A stretch of 64,000 bases of DNA, from positions 248,001-312,000 of the forward strand of contig CAYLPJ010000001.1 in the NCBI GenBank assembly GCA_964385465.1, in the 5' to 3' direction. Shown one piece after another: positions 48,800 to 58,300 of the stretch (position 1 is its first letter; every line of letters begins with the position of its first letter). The notes under the pieces were generated by a model that ran no database searches, was not told the DNA's origin, and worked only from the letters and a program-made list of their open reading frames with translations. This DNA comes from CAYLPJ01 sp964385465 (GTDB lineage Bacteria; Planctomycetota; Phycisphaerae; SM23-33). The position numbers were made by a program, and so were the translations under genes.

Positions 48800-50617
48800 C
48801 TACGGCTTTTCGCCGGGGACGACGGCCAGCGGCAGGGCGCGGTCGAACTGCCCGGACGGGTCCGGGTGCTGCTTGCCGTCGGTCTCGCGGGCGACGTTGC
48901 GGCGGACGTATTCCAGGACCTCGCCGGCACTGACGACGCCGTCGCGGTCGGCGTCGGCCTCGCCGCCCAGCCCGCGGAGCAGGAAATGGGTGAACACGCC
49001 GTGCCCGCCGCCCCACTGCCGGCCTTCGTGGCTGAGCTCGCGGGCCTCGCTGGCGGTGAAGATCAGCCGCCCCGGCCGGGCCAGGGCAAGTTGCCGAAGG
49101 TACTGGTGGACCGGGTTTTGCGCGGCCGATCGGGTGCCATCCGGCGCAGCCATCGCCCCGGCGTGGCAGGCGTCGGCGAAGACGACCACCCGCCGTGCCC
49201 GCACGAACCGGCGCAGGGCGGTGTCGATGTCCCACATGGGGAACGCGGTGCTGGCCAGCCGGTCGGGGTGGGTGTCGTGGCAGAGCATGAAGAAGTTGTC
49301 CGTCCCCGGCTGGGGCATGCCGTGCCCGGAGAAGAAGACCACCACCAGATCGTCTCGATCGGCACGGGCGAGGAACTCGAAGAGTGCGTGGCGGACCTCG
49401 CCGGTTGTCGCCCGCTCGTTGAGCAGCAGGAGCGTCCGCTCCGGCGCGAATCCGCCGGACTGCTTGCTGCGCAGGAACTTATGAAACGCTTCCGCGTCGC
49501 GGGCGGCGTATTGCAGTTGGGGGAACGCTTCCCCGCCGTGGGCATAGCGGCTGACGCCGATCACCACGGCCCACCGCTTGCGGACCTCCGGGGCCGGGCC
49601 CTGCCCCCCGACGCGAAGGTAGGCGATCTCCGTGCGGGCCAGTTCCGCGGCCCGGCCTGGGCGGGCGTCCCGTACGCTGAGCGCCAACTGCGCCAACCCC
49701 TCCGGCAAGGGAACGGCCACCGAGAAGTCCTTCGCCGAGGCCGCGGCGCTGTCGGTCAGCGATACCGTCCCCCCCGGCGTGCCGTTCAGCGACCACGCCA
49801 GCTCGATCGGGCGGTCCACGCCGAGCACCTGCCCGGTGAGCATCGCAGTCGACTGGCGAAGGATCACGCCCTTGGGGCGGGCGACGACGATGCGCATCCG
49901 CCCGCCGGCGATCGGCAGGGCGCCCTTGGCGGCCATGTCCGCCGATAAACCTCGCATCAACAAGTCGTTATCTGCCGAAATGCGGCTGGACGCATCCTCC
50001 AGGGCCCGGGTGAGGGCGTGGCTGATCATCGGGCCGAGTTGGTCGGGCGCGTCGGTGGCAAGTCGTTCGGGGCTTCGCCCGGTGCAGTGGTAGGTCGCCA
50101 GGGGCCGACCGGACGGCGCGGCGACCTCGAGGGCGAGGTCCACGTCGACGTGGCGATACTCCGCCGAGCCGCCTAGGAAGTTGTAAATCAGGCCCGTACC
50201 GACGGTAAGCATCGTGCCGCTGATGGACGGCCGGACACGCTCGCCAACGGTCACCCGCGGGCGGCAGAGCAGGTACGGTTCGGTGCCGCCGGGGCCGATG
50301 GGTGCGGCGGCCTCCACGCCGCGGAAGAGCCCGGCGGCGGCGAGGTACTGCCGGCAGATGGCGGAGAAGCGCTGCTCGGTCAGCCACGCCACGGGCGGCG
50401 CGTCGGGGACGGGACGGTATGCCTCGCTGGCGGCATCGAGGGCGAATCGGTGCTGCACCAGCCGGGCCGGCTCGACCACGGCCCGCGCGGGCACCTCGCG
50501 AAGCGCCGGCAGGGGCGGGCGGAGGACGGTCAGCGGCTCGCGGCCGCAGCCGCAAAGGGGCATGCATACCGCCGCGGCGATGGCGAGGGCAACGTGGCGA
50601 TATCGCGTCGGTCTCAT
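48800..50617 (-). CDS. Caspase-family (peptidase C14-like) lipoprotein
   Basis: This 605-residue protein begins with a lipoprotein signal (a hydrophobic stretch to a LCGC box, Cys24). The N-terminal 370 residues are of unknown type and include ISGTMLTVGTGLIYNFLGG; they may recall a LptE- or CsgG-like envelope domain. Residues about 375-605 are a caspase/metacaspase p20-like domain with the catalytic dyad His432 (VVFFSGHG) and Cys484 (VVVFADACHAG). Near the end is DADRDGVVSAGE, a complete EF-hand-type calcium loop. This suggests a calcium-dependent, arginine- or lysine-specific protease anchored to the envelope. The ATG at 50617 has GGGAGG 6 bases upstream. It faces the anti-sigma gene and lies just downstream of the T6SS-like operon. 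Confidence 0.85.
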   Translation of the reverse strand: MRPTRYRHVALAIAAAVCMPLCGCGREPLTVLRPPLPALREVPARAVVEPARLVQHRFALDAASEAYRPVPDAPPVAWLTEQRFSAICRQYLAAAGLFRGVEAAAPIGPGGTEPYLLCRPRVTVGERVRPSISGTMLTVGTGLIYNFLGGSAEYRHVDVDLALEVAAPSGRPLATYHCTGRSPERLATDAPDQLGPMISHALTRALEDASSRISADNDLLMRGLSADMAAKGALPIAGGRMRIVVARPKGVILRQSTAMLTGQVLGVDRPIELAWSLNGTPGGTVSLTDSAAASAKDFSVAVPLPEGLAQLALSVRDARPGRAAELARTEIAYLRVGGQGPAPEVRKRWAVVIGVSRYAHGGEAFPQLQYAARDAEAFHKFLRSKQSGGFAPERTLLLLNERATTGEVRHALFEFLARADRDDLVVVFFSGHGMPQPGTDNFFMLCHDTHPDRLASTAFPMWDIDTALRRFVRARRVVVFADACHAGAMAAPDGTRSAAQNPVHQYLRQLALARPGRLIFTASEARELSHEGRQWGGGHGVFTHFLLRGLGGEADADRDGVVSAGEVLEYVRRNVARETDGKQHPDPSGQFDRALPLAVVPGEKP

Positions 50618-50637
50618 GGCGGACCTCCCGTGTTGGG

Positions 50638-50666
50638 GCGGCGCGGGCGCGAAGCCCGAGCGCCGC
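50638..50666 (-). terminator. Long GC hairpin between the T6SS-like operon and the caspase gene
   Basis: Two stacked stems, GCGGCG/CGCCGC and CGGGC/GCCCG, form around a 5-base loop with a 2-base bulge. It lies 60 bases after the operon's last stop codon. Read on the minus strand it could end or attenuate transcription before the caspase gene. Confidence 0.45.
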
Positions 50667-50726
50667 AATGGACAAGCCGCGGGAGCATGGGTTGTGCGCG
50701 GCCGCTCGTTCCGGCGGCGCCGTGGG

Positions 50727-53700
50727 TCACTCGGGCGGCGCGGCGAGGTAGCCGCGTTCGGTCAGCAGCCGGCGGAGCCGCACGCGGAGGGCCTCGGCGG
50801 GCGCGGTGAAAGCCAGTCGGAATCCGACGTCGGAGAAGCCTTCGGCGGCGATGGCCGGGTCCACCGGCCGGGGGCGGTCCCGCGGGAGTTTGGGCGAGGA
50901 CATCGCCGAGGCGCCGATCACCGCCACGGAGCCTGCCGAGCCGCTCAGCAGCCCCGCGACCGCCTCGGCCGAGCCGTCCACACCCGCCAGGGCCTTGGGG
51001 TCCTCGAAGACGTACTCGGCCACGTTGCCGACGAGGTGGTGAAGTCTCTGCGGCCGGCCGGCGGTAACGCGGGCGAACCACAGCATCTTGTCGTCGGCGG
51101 CCCCGGCGTCGTCGTCTTCCTTGACGGTGGGCACGTCGTAGCCTTTGGGCCAGAAGATCCCGGCGTTTGGGTAGTAGTCGAGGGGCGCGTGGAACGCGGC
51201 GTCGGCCTCCATCTGCCGGACGTGCTCCCACTGGCGTTTCCACGTCGCGTCGCGGAGGTTCGGCGGGTTGGGGTGGCCCCTTTCGTAGGCATCGTAGGCG
51301 GCCCGCCACTCTGACGACGACGGCAGGCGGCTGCCGAGCAGCTTGGCGAACAGCGCCGCCGCGGTCGGGGAGAGGTACTGCATCGGGTGGTCCCGCTTGG
51401 GCTGGGCGCTGACGGGCACGTCGGGGACATAGAACTTCCGGGCGTTGACGCCCTCGGGCAGGCGCACCCACTGGACCGCGTGGGTGATACCCTCGCGGCC
51501 GCGACCGGCCAGTTCCCACGTCCGCGGGCCCCGGCGGAAGTCCTCCTCCGGGGAGGGGTATTTGGGCAAGTGGGCGAGGAGTTCGTCCCACTTTCCCGCC
51601 GCGGAGACCACGTCGGCGAAGAGCCCGACGGGCACTTCGGTGGTGCAGACGAAGGAGGCCTTCTGCCCCTCGGGCTCGACGCGAGCGAAGCCGAGCGCGT
51701 GGCGTTCGCCGCGGTCGGAGGCCCACGTGTACTTGACCGACCCGCCGTCGGGGGCGACATCCGCTCGCCAACCCGCCCTGGCGGGCCCGGCGTTGGAGAG
51801 GTCCGAGCCGGTGTCCTTCTTGGCGACCACCGCGCGCAGGTCCTTGAGGAAGCCGGCCACGGGTTCCCTGCCGGCCACGCCGCCGGGAAGCCCGGCGGCC
51901 TTGGCGAGGAAGGCCTCGACGGCCTTGGCGGCGTCCTCATCGCTCGGCGAGCCGTCTCCCAGCACGCTGCGCCGGAAGCGGTACAGCGCCAGGCGGAACC
52001 GCCCGATGGGCTCGAGCCCGGCGGGGTCGGCGGGGTTCACATAGTGCTCCCCTGCCCGTTCGATGGCGTGCTCGATGTCTCTCGGCTCGCGCCGGGAAGC
52101 GAAGTACACCCGCCAGCGCCGGCGGCACTCGGCGGTCAGTTCCTCCTGGAGAGCCTTCCGGCGGTCGTCGTCCTTGACGAGTTCGTAGACGGCCATCAAC
52201 TGGCGGTGCAGGTCGCGCTCCCGGGCGAGTTCCTGTCGCGTGGCGGGCCAGGGCGGCGCGGTGGCGGCCAGGCGCTTCCACGCCGCGCGCGTCCGCTCGA
52301 ACCGCCCGCTGACGGGCTGGCCGGCGGCCTCGAGCAGCTTCTGGCGATCGGACAGCTTCCACACCTCCAGCAGCCTCTCGACCCGTTGCTGGACGGGTTC
52401 GACGGCCTGGCGGACGCCCGGCTGGGCGAACACGGGGCGGTCCTTCCAGTCGGCGCACAGTTCGGCGAGCGTTCGCCCGCCGGCGACCTTCTCGTCGGGC
52501 AGCATCCCGACGGCGAGGCCGGCCTGGACGGTGTAGCAGTCGCGGGCGAGGGCGGCGACGTCCTTCCGCCAGGCGTCGAAGTCCTTCCGCAGGCTGGCCC
52601 ATCGGGCCTCGAAGGCGTCGGGGCGTTCGAACTGCCCGTCCTTCCACGCCAGGGCCTTGACGGCCTCGGCGAGCACGGCGTCGCGCCGTTCGGCCAGGGC
52701 CTCGGTCGCCAGGGCGCGGGACCATTCCACGTCCGGCAACTGCGCGCCGAGGCTGACCGGCAGCTCGCTGTCGAGCTTGCCCAGGTCCGTCTCCAGCCGC
52801 TTGACCTTCGTCATCAGCTTGCCGAGATCGGTGATCTTCTTCAACTCGGCGACCCGCCGCTGCCAGGCAGCGTTGATCGCCGAGGACGTCGAGATCCGCG
52901 GGGGGATGCTGTCGAGGAACGCCTCGATCCCGCCCTGCTGCTGGGCGATCAGCGTCGCCGCCTGCCAGTCCAGCGGGTCGATCTGCTTGGGCATCGCGGC
53001 CGTGCGGTCGAGAATCTCCGCCTTGTGCTCCTGGTCCCAGCGCAGCGCCAGCAGGTTCTCGAGGGCCTCGGCCTGCTCGTCGAGCTTGCGGGTCAGCTCG
53101 CCGGTCTTCTCGTAGCCGTACTTGGTGCGGAGCTCGGTGATCTTCGCCCGGACGGCCTGGATGGCGCGTCGCTGCTCCTTCGCCCAGTCCTCCCCTCTGC
53201 GGGGGTCCGCGTCGGGGTCGAGGCGCGCGTACTGCTCGCCGCGCACGGCCGCCAGCCAGGTCTGGAAGACCTTGCCGCCTGCGAGGTCCTCGGGCGTCTT
53301 CGGGGCGGGGACGGGGGGGCTGTTGGCGACGAGCCGACGGTCCACGTCGTTCTGCCAAGGCCCGCGGACGAAGGCGACGAGGCGGTCGGCGAGGGCGCGG
53401 ACATCCTCCAGCCCGGCGGCCATGTCGGCCAGCCCGTCGGGCGCGGCCTCTCGGGCCTCGGCGGCGGCCTGCATCTCGGCGTACCGGCCGAAGCTCGCCA
53501 GCACATCGCTGTTGGCGTCGGCGAGGGTCTCGGCCTTGGCCTGGATGTCCTGCCAGACGGCCTCGAGGGCGTTGGCGTCGGCGTGTGCGTCGAGGAGGCG
53601 GTCGATGCTCCTGGCCAGCTCGGGGCTGGGGCGAACCTGCTTGAGGAGCCCGTCCAGCCAAGCGGCCTGGCGCGTCCAGTTGCGGCGCTTGTACTGCTCC

Positions 53701-55253
53701 GCGAGGGCGGTCAGACGCTTCCGCGCAGGCCAGGCGTGCGACCCCCCGGGGCCCAGCCCGAGGTGCGTGCGGAGCCGCTCGATGGCATCGTGGGCCTCGT
53801 GCGTCTTGCGGAGGACCTCCTCGGGCTTGGCCTTGCTGTCCGAGGCGAGGCTGTTGAGCGTTCGCCCGACGAGATTGGCATATCGCCGCGGATCGAGCTT
53901 CAGCTCGTCGGCCAGCACGGCCGAGAGGATCGGCACGACGTGCTGGCGAAGGTGCGGGTCCTCGGCCCATCGGCGGAGATGGTCCTGGTCGATGTTGGCC
54001 AGGAACCCCCCCAGCCACTCGTACATGGTGGTGCAGACATCCCGCCAGGCCTTCTGGTCCTTGGGGACCATCTGCTGGACGGGCGGGCGCCTTCCGGTGT
54101 CGCCGTCGGTCCCGTTGCCGTCGGCCGGCCAGAGCGTGATCGCCGCCACCAGCGCCCCCAGGACGACGGCCGCGGCGATGATGGTGATCAGGGCCGCGCG
54201 CAACCCCCCGCTCTGCCGGAGGGACGCGAGCTTCTCGCGGACCTCGGAGGGCTCCCTGCGGATTCGCCGCGGGGCGGGGGCGGCCTCGGGGCGGACGACG
54301 ACCTCCTCGGCCGTGCCGGCCCGCGAGGCCTCGACGCGCGCCCTGGATCGGGCGATGAAGTCCTCGTCGAGGGTGTAGGGGATCTCGGTGGCCAGCGGCA
54401 GGGCCTTGCGGGAGGCCTGGAGGCAGAAGAACTGCTGGGGCGCCGGCTCGCCGATGAACACGTCCACCCAACTGAGCTCCAGCGGCACGATGAGCCAGAC
54501 CTCGGAGGCCTGATCGACCTGCCCGTACATGAAGTCGAACCACTGGAGGACGACCTCGTTCAGGTCGTCGCCGCAGGCGGGGACGCGCATCTGGATGGGG
54601 CGGACGTCGCCCTCGCGGACGGCCTCGACGTAGTTGCCGCGCAGGTAGGCGGACATCTCGCGTTCCAGCAGGTACATCACACGGAACGCGCCCTGCTCGC
54701 CCTCGCCCATCTGCGGGTGGTCGGCGAGTCCGGCGAGGGTGCGCGGGGAGACGACGAGGTCGGGCGTGTCGGTATCGAGGGTGGCGGCGAGTTCCTGGAG
54801 TTCGCGGCGGGTCTCGTCGAGCGCGGCGATGACCTCCCCGGCGGTCCCGACGGCCTGGCAGCGCTGTTGAAGGGCTTCCAGCCGGGGCAGGACCTCCCGG
54901 ACAGCCCAGGGCAGCGGCGCGCCCGCGCATTGGGCGCAAAGGACCATGGGGTACTTGGCCCGGCCCTTGCCGTCGACACTGGACCACAGCCGTCCGACGA
55001 CGACGCTGCCGGGGCGGCGGAGGACGAAGACGTGGGCGAACCCCTCGGCTCGCTGGACGTCGGCGAGGTTCTCCCAGGCCCCCGAGTCGATGGCCCCGCC
55101 GATGCCCTGGACGTAGAGGACCTGCTTGAGCGTCGCCAGCAGCTCGGTCTCGACGCCGAGGTCCTCGATATGATCGTCCCAACCGGGATGTTTACCGAAG
55201 GCGGCCAGGAAGACCTGCCCTCGCGCCCCGTCGCCTTTGCCGCGCCCAAGCAT
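50727..55253 (-). CDS. TagF-like / membrane span / helical / FGE (SUMF1)-like fusion protein
   Basis: This 1508-residue protein is the last gene of the T6SS-like operon. Residues 1-330 resemble TagF/ImpM (type VI accessory, DUF2094-like), with FGKHPGWDDHIEDLG and SSVDGKGRAKYPMVLC. One membrane span lies at about 350-374, after an Arg-rich cytosolic stretch. Residues about 390-1140 are long, mostly helical and rich in Ala, Glu, Arg and Leu, and should be periplasmic. Residues about 1150-1490 resemble a formylglycine-generating-enzyme/SUMF1 fold: VPVGLFADVV, RLPSSSEWRAAY, NAGIFWPKG, LVGNVAEYV and GFSDVGFRLAF. The FGE catalytic cysteine pair is missing (only Cys at about 1201 is left), so this end is likely structural or substrate-binding. 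The two ends lie on opposite sides of the inner membrane. Confidence 0.75.
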   Translation of the reverse strand: MLGRGKGDGARGQVFLAAFGKHPGWDDHIEDLGVETELLATLKQVLYVQGIGGAIDSGAWENLADVQRAEGFAHVFVLRRPGSVVVGRLWSSVDGKGRAKYPMVLCAQCAGAPLPWAVREVLPRLEALQQRCQAVGTAGEVIAALDETRRELQELAATLDTDTPDLVVSPRTLAGLADHPQMGEGEQGAFRVMYLLEREMSAYLRGNYVEAVREGDVRPIQMRVPACGDDLNEVVLQWFDFMYGQVDQASEVWLIVPLELSWVDVFIGEPAPQQFFCLQASRKALPLATEIPYTLDEDFIARSRARVEASRAGTAEEVVVRPEAAPAPRRIRREPSEVREKLASLRQSGGLRAALITIIAAAVVLGALVAAITLWPADGNGTDGDTGRRPPVQQMVPKDQKAWRDVCTTMYEWLGGFLANIDQDHLRRWAEDPHLRQHVVPILSAVLADELKLDPRRYANLVGRTLNSLASDSKAKPEEVLRKTHEAHDAIERLRTHLGLGPGGSHAWPARKRLTALAEQYKRRNWTRQAAWLDGLLKQVRPSPELARSIDRLLDAHADANALEAVWQDIQAKAETLADANSDVLASFGRYAEMQAAAEAREAAPDGLADMAAGLEDVRALADRLVAFVRGPWQNDVDRRLVANSPPVPAPKTPEDLAGGKVFQTWLAAVRGEQYARLDPDADPRRGEDWAKEQRRAIQAVRAKITELRTKYGYEKTGELTRKLDEQAEALENLLALRWDQEHKAEILDRTAAMPKQIDPLDWQAATLIAQQQGGIEAFLDSIPPRISTSSAINAAWQRRVAELKKITDLGKLMTKVKRLETDLGKLDSELPVSLGAQLPDVEWSRALATEALAERRDAVLAEAVKALAWKDGQFERPDAFEARWASLRKDFDAWRKDVAALARDCYTVQAGLAVGMLPDEKVAGGRTLAELCADWKDRPVFAQPGVRQAVEPVQQRVERLLEVWKLSDRQKLLEAAGQPVSGRFERTRAAWKRLAATAPPWPATRQELARERDLHRQLMAVYELVKDDDRRKALQEELTAECRRRWRVYFASRREPRDIEHAIERAGEHYVNPADPAGLEPIGRFRLALYRFRRSVLGDGSPSDEDAAKAVEAFLAKAAGLPGGVAGREPVAGFLKDLRAVVAKKDTGSDLSNAGPARAGWRADVAPDGGSVKYTWASDRGERHALGFARVEPEGQKASFVCTTEVPVGLFADVVSAAGKWDELLAHLPKYPSPEEDFRRGPRTWELAGRGREGITHAVQWVRLPEGVNARKFYVPDVPVSAQPKRDHPMQYLSPTAAALFAKLLGSRLPSSSEWRAAYDAYERGHPNPPNLRDATWKRQWEHVRQMEADAAFHAPLDYYPNAGIFWPKGYDVPTVKEDDDAGAADDKMLWFARVTAGRPQRLHHLVGNVAEYVFEDPKALAGVDGSAEAVAGLLSGSAGSVAVIGASAMSSPKLPRDRPRPVDPAIAAEGFSDVGFRLAFTAPAEALRVRLRRLLTERGYLAAPPE

Positions 55254-55365
55254 CAGGTCCGCACCTCCTTGTCCAGGAGCGTGTCACCCGGCAGGCCGGC
55301 GCCTCGCGGGCGCCGCGCCCCGCGCCGCCCCGCCGGGGCGGCCGCGGCGCCGGAAGGCCCCGCCA

Positions 55366-58300
55366 TCAGGGCCACTCGTCCGTCCGCGGCAGGGGCTTGG
55401 CGAATTCCAGTTCCAGCCAGAGCGACCGCGAGCGGTTCTGGCTGTCCTGGACCACCACTTCGACCTGCCACAGCTTGCCGTCCTTGGCATCGCGCTGCGA
55501 CCGGAGCACGTGGAGCATCCGCAACGGCGCCCACGAGCCCGGGATGGTTTGCGTCTTGTTGACCTTGCCGGCGTTGACGTCCACCGGGTAGCGGTAGAAC
55601 TTCAGGACCACCGGCTTGCCCGGGTAGTCCACCTTGCCGGCTTCCTTCGTCTTGGGCTGCGTGATGTTGCGGATGCCCCGCTTCACGCCGCCCTGGTCGA
55701 GCTGGACCGCCGCCCACATCCCCAGGGCGCTCTGGCCCGTGCCGGTCAGCACCTGCTGCTGCTCGGCGCCGATCACCCGCACCGTGCACTCGTACTTCTC
55801 GCCCGAGGGCGGCAGGGCGGACAGGAGGTCCTTGGCCTTGACGCACCAGGCCCGCTTGGCCGGGTCCAACCCCAGCCCGCACAGCCGGTCGAGCTGCTGA
55901 TCGATCGTCTCGAACTTCCGCGTCCGGGCGCCCCCGCCGATGGTCTTGGCGTCGTACACCTGCGCCGCGCCCAGGACCTTCAGCACCGCCTCGCGGGCCA
56001 GGGCCGCCTCGGCCGGGCTCAGCTCGTCGACGTTCGCCTGCGGGTCGGCCAGGGGGAAGCGGCTGTACCGCTGGTGCAGCGCCTGGTAGGCGGCCTGGAC
56101 GTTCGTGTCGATCTCCCGGGCCAGCAGCTTCAGGCCCGTGTAGGCCAGCTCCTTCCAGTATTTCTCGGAGATCATCGTGTCCACGCCGGCGGAGAAGGGG
56201 ATGTAGTCGTCCACGAACTGCGCCGGCGACTTGGCGAGGATGATCTTCCTGGCGGCGCCCGGCTCGCTGCCGAGCTCCTTCCACCGCCGCAGCCAGCCCT
56301 TCCACTGGCCCATGTACGTCGACGTGCCGAACCGGTCGATGTCCGCGGCGAGGTCCTGGACGGCCTGGTCGAAGCTCGCCCGCTGCGAGGCCGGCACGAC
56401 GTCCTTGACCTCTCGCAGCGACGCCAGGATGGTCCGCCCGAGGCGCTCGAGGTTCTCGGCCACCGTCCGCGGCTGGATGCCGATCAGGTCCTCCTGGAAC
56501 GTCTTCCAGTCGGGGCAGTTGTAGCTCAGGTCGGCCAGGACGTCGCGGATCCAGTACTCCTGGTACTGCCGGAGGTACGCGTTGTAGGCGTCCTGGCGGG
56601 TCTTGTAGAGCCCCTCGAGCTCGCGGCGGTTGATGACTTCCGCCGCCGACGTGACCCCGCCGGGCTGCTCGCCGCCTGCGCCGTGGACGTAGTCGGCGAT
56701 GGTCTGCCAGCCGGCGAAGGTCGCCTTGGCGGCGGCGCGGTGGAACTGCGGCGGGAAGGTCTGGTCGGGCTTGAAGTTCGTCCCCGGCACCACCGGGCGG
56801 GGGATGGGCGTGAGGTTCCCGGCCTTGACGGCCTCGGTGACCTTGGCGGCGACCTCGTTGGCGTTCTTGGGCGCCGCCTGGAGCACGCCCTTGAGCAGCT
56901 CGTAGATCCGCTTGCGCTTGGCCAGCCGCCCGGTGACGAACTGCGATGCGGTCGTCGCCTCCTTGACGCGGTGGCCCTCGATGGCCAGCGCGGCGAGGTC
57001 GCCGATCAGGCGGTCCGCCCGCCGGGTGTCCTCGCGGACGTCGGCGACGGCGGGGGCCAGCCCGGCCATCTCGGGCGCGGGCGCCCGCTTGCCCAACTCC
57101 TCCGTGCCGGTGCGGTACATGTGCAGGCGGAGGTCGTAGAGGCGGAGGTTGTCCTTCTCGAGCAGCTTGCGGAGCTCTTCGTCCCGGACCTCGACGTTCA
57201 GCAGGTACTGCGGGTCCAGCACCAGAAGCTCCTTGCGGTCCTGGCTCTGTTTGTACTGGCCCTCGAGGTTCTCCAGCGACCGCGAGACCCGGCTGGCCTG
57301 GGCCGTCAGGTGCTTGCGGAGCGAGGCGATCGTCGCCGCGGGCTTCTCGTCGTCCTCGCCCGGCTTGCTCGCGTCGTCCGGCCTGGCCGACGAGACGAGC
57401 ACCTTGTGCGGCCCCTCCGCACGCTCGAGGCGCTGGGCGATGGTCACGTCGTATTGCTCGACGAGGCTCCTGGTCCCGAGCCTGGCGGTCGCGACGGCCG
57501 ACTCGATCGACCCGCTGGCGGCCTTGACGCCATCGAGGCGTTTGCGCCACTCGTCGGCGATCTTGACGAGCACCTCGTTGGAATCCGGCTGGGCGGGCTC
57601 GTCGAGGTAGCGGTCGTCGAGGGCGAGCAGCTCGGCCTCGGCGTCGCCGAAGGTCGTCAGCGCGGTCTTCATGCCGAGGATGGCATCGAGGATCTCGCTG
57701 GCCTCGATGCCGCCGCCGGCCTTCCAGTAGTCGATGAAGTCATCGACGCCCTTGTTGACGGCCGCGACGGCCCGCTCCCCGCCGACCGAGACGCTCTTGG
57801 GCGGCCAGGGCTGATCGGCGGTGACGTAGGTCCACTCGAAGACGGCGTCGAGGTTGTCGGCATCGTTCTCTCGGTAGACCTTGTAGAGGTTGTCCTGGAG
57901 GACGTAGTCGAACAGGTGGTTGGCGTCGAAGGCGACGGGCTGGTCGGGCCAGGCGGCGGCACGTTCCATCCGCAGCAGTTGGGCCAGGGCCATCGTGGCC
58001 TCGGAAGACCACGGGCTCTGGGGGCTGAGGACCTTCTTGCGCGTCGCGTCGATGATCGGGCGGAGCACGCCGGCCTCGAAGAGCACGCGCTGGGCGCGGT
58101 GCCGGTTCTCGTTGATGTCGGCGCCGAACAGCTCGGCGAAACCGAAGACCCACGGGATGTGGATGTCTTCCTTGACCTTCTGCATGGTGTCGTAGTGGAA
58201 CTGCCCGGCGGGGATCTCCCCGGCGGGGGTCTCCACGACGTTCATGCCCGCGTAGGTGTACTTCTCCGACCCCCTGTACTCCGGCGAGACGATGGGCCAC

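Noticed and set aside
50727..52100. Active formylglycine-generating enzyme
   Set aside because: The two catalytic cysteines expected near the C-terminus are missing in both FGE-like domains, and no sulfatase gene is nearby.
51387..55562. A 1391-codon plus-strand frame opposite the TagF-FGE fusion
   Set aside because: Same artefact: low-complexity translation, no family motifs, antisense to a well-supported gene.
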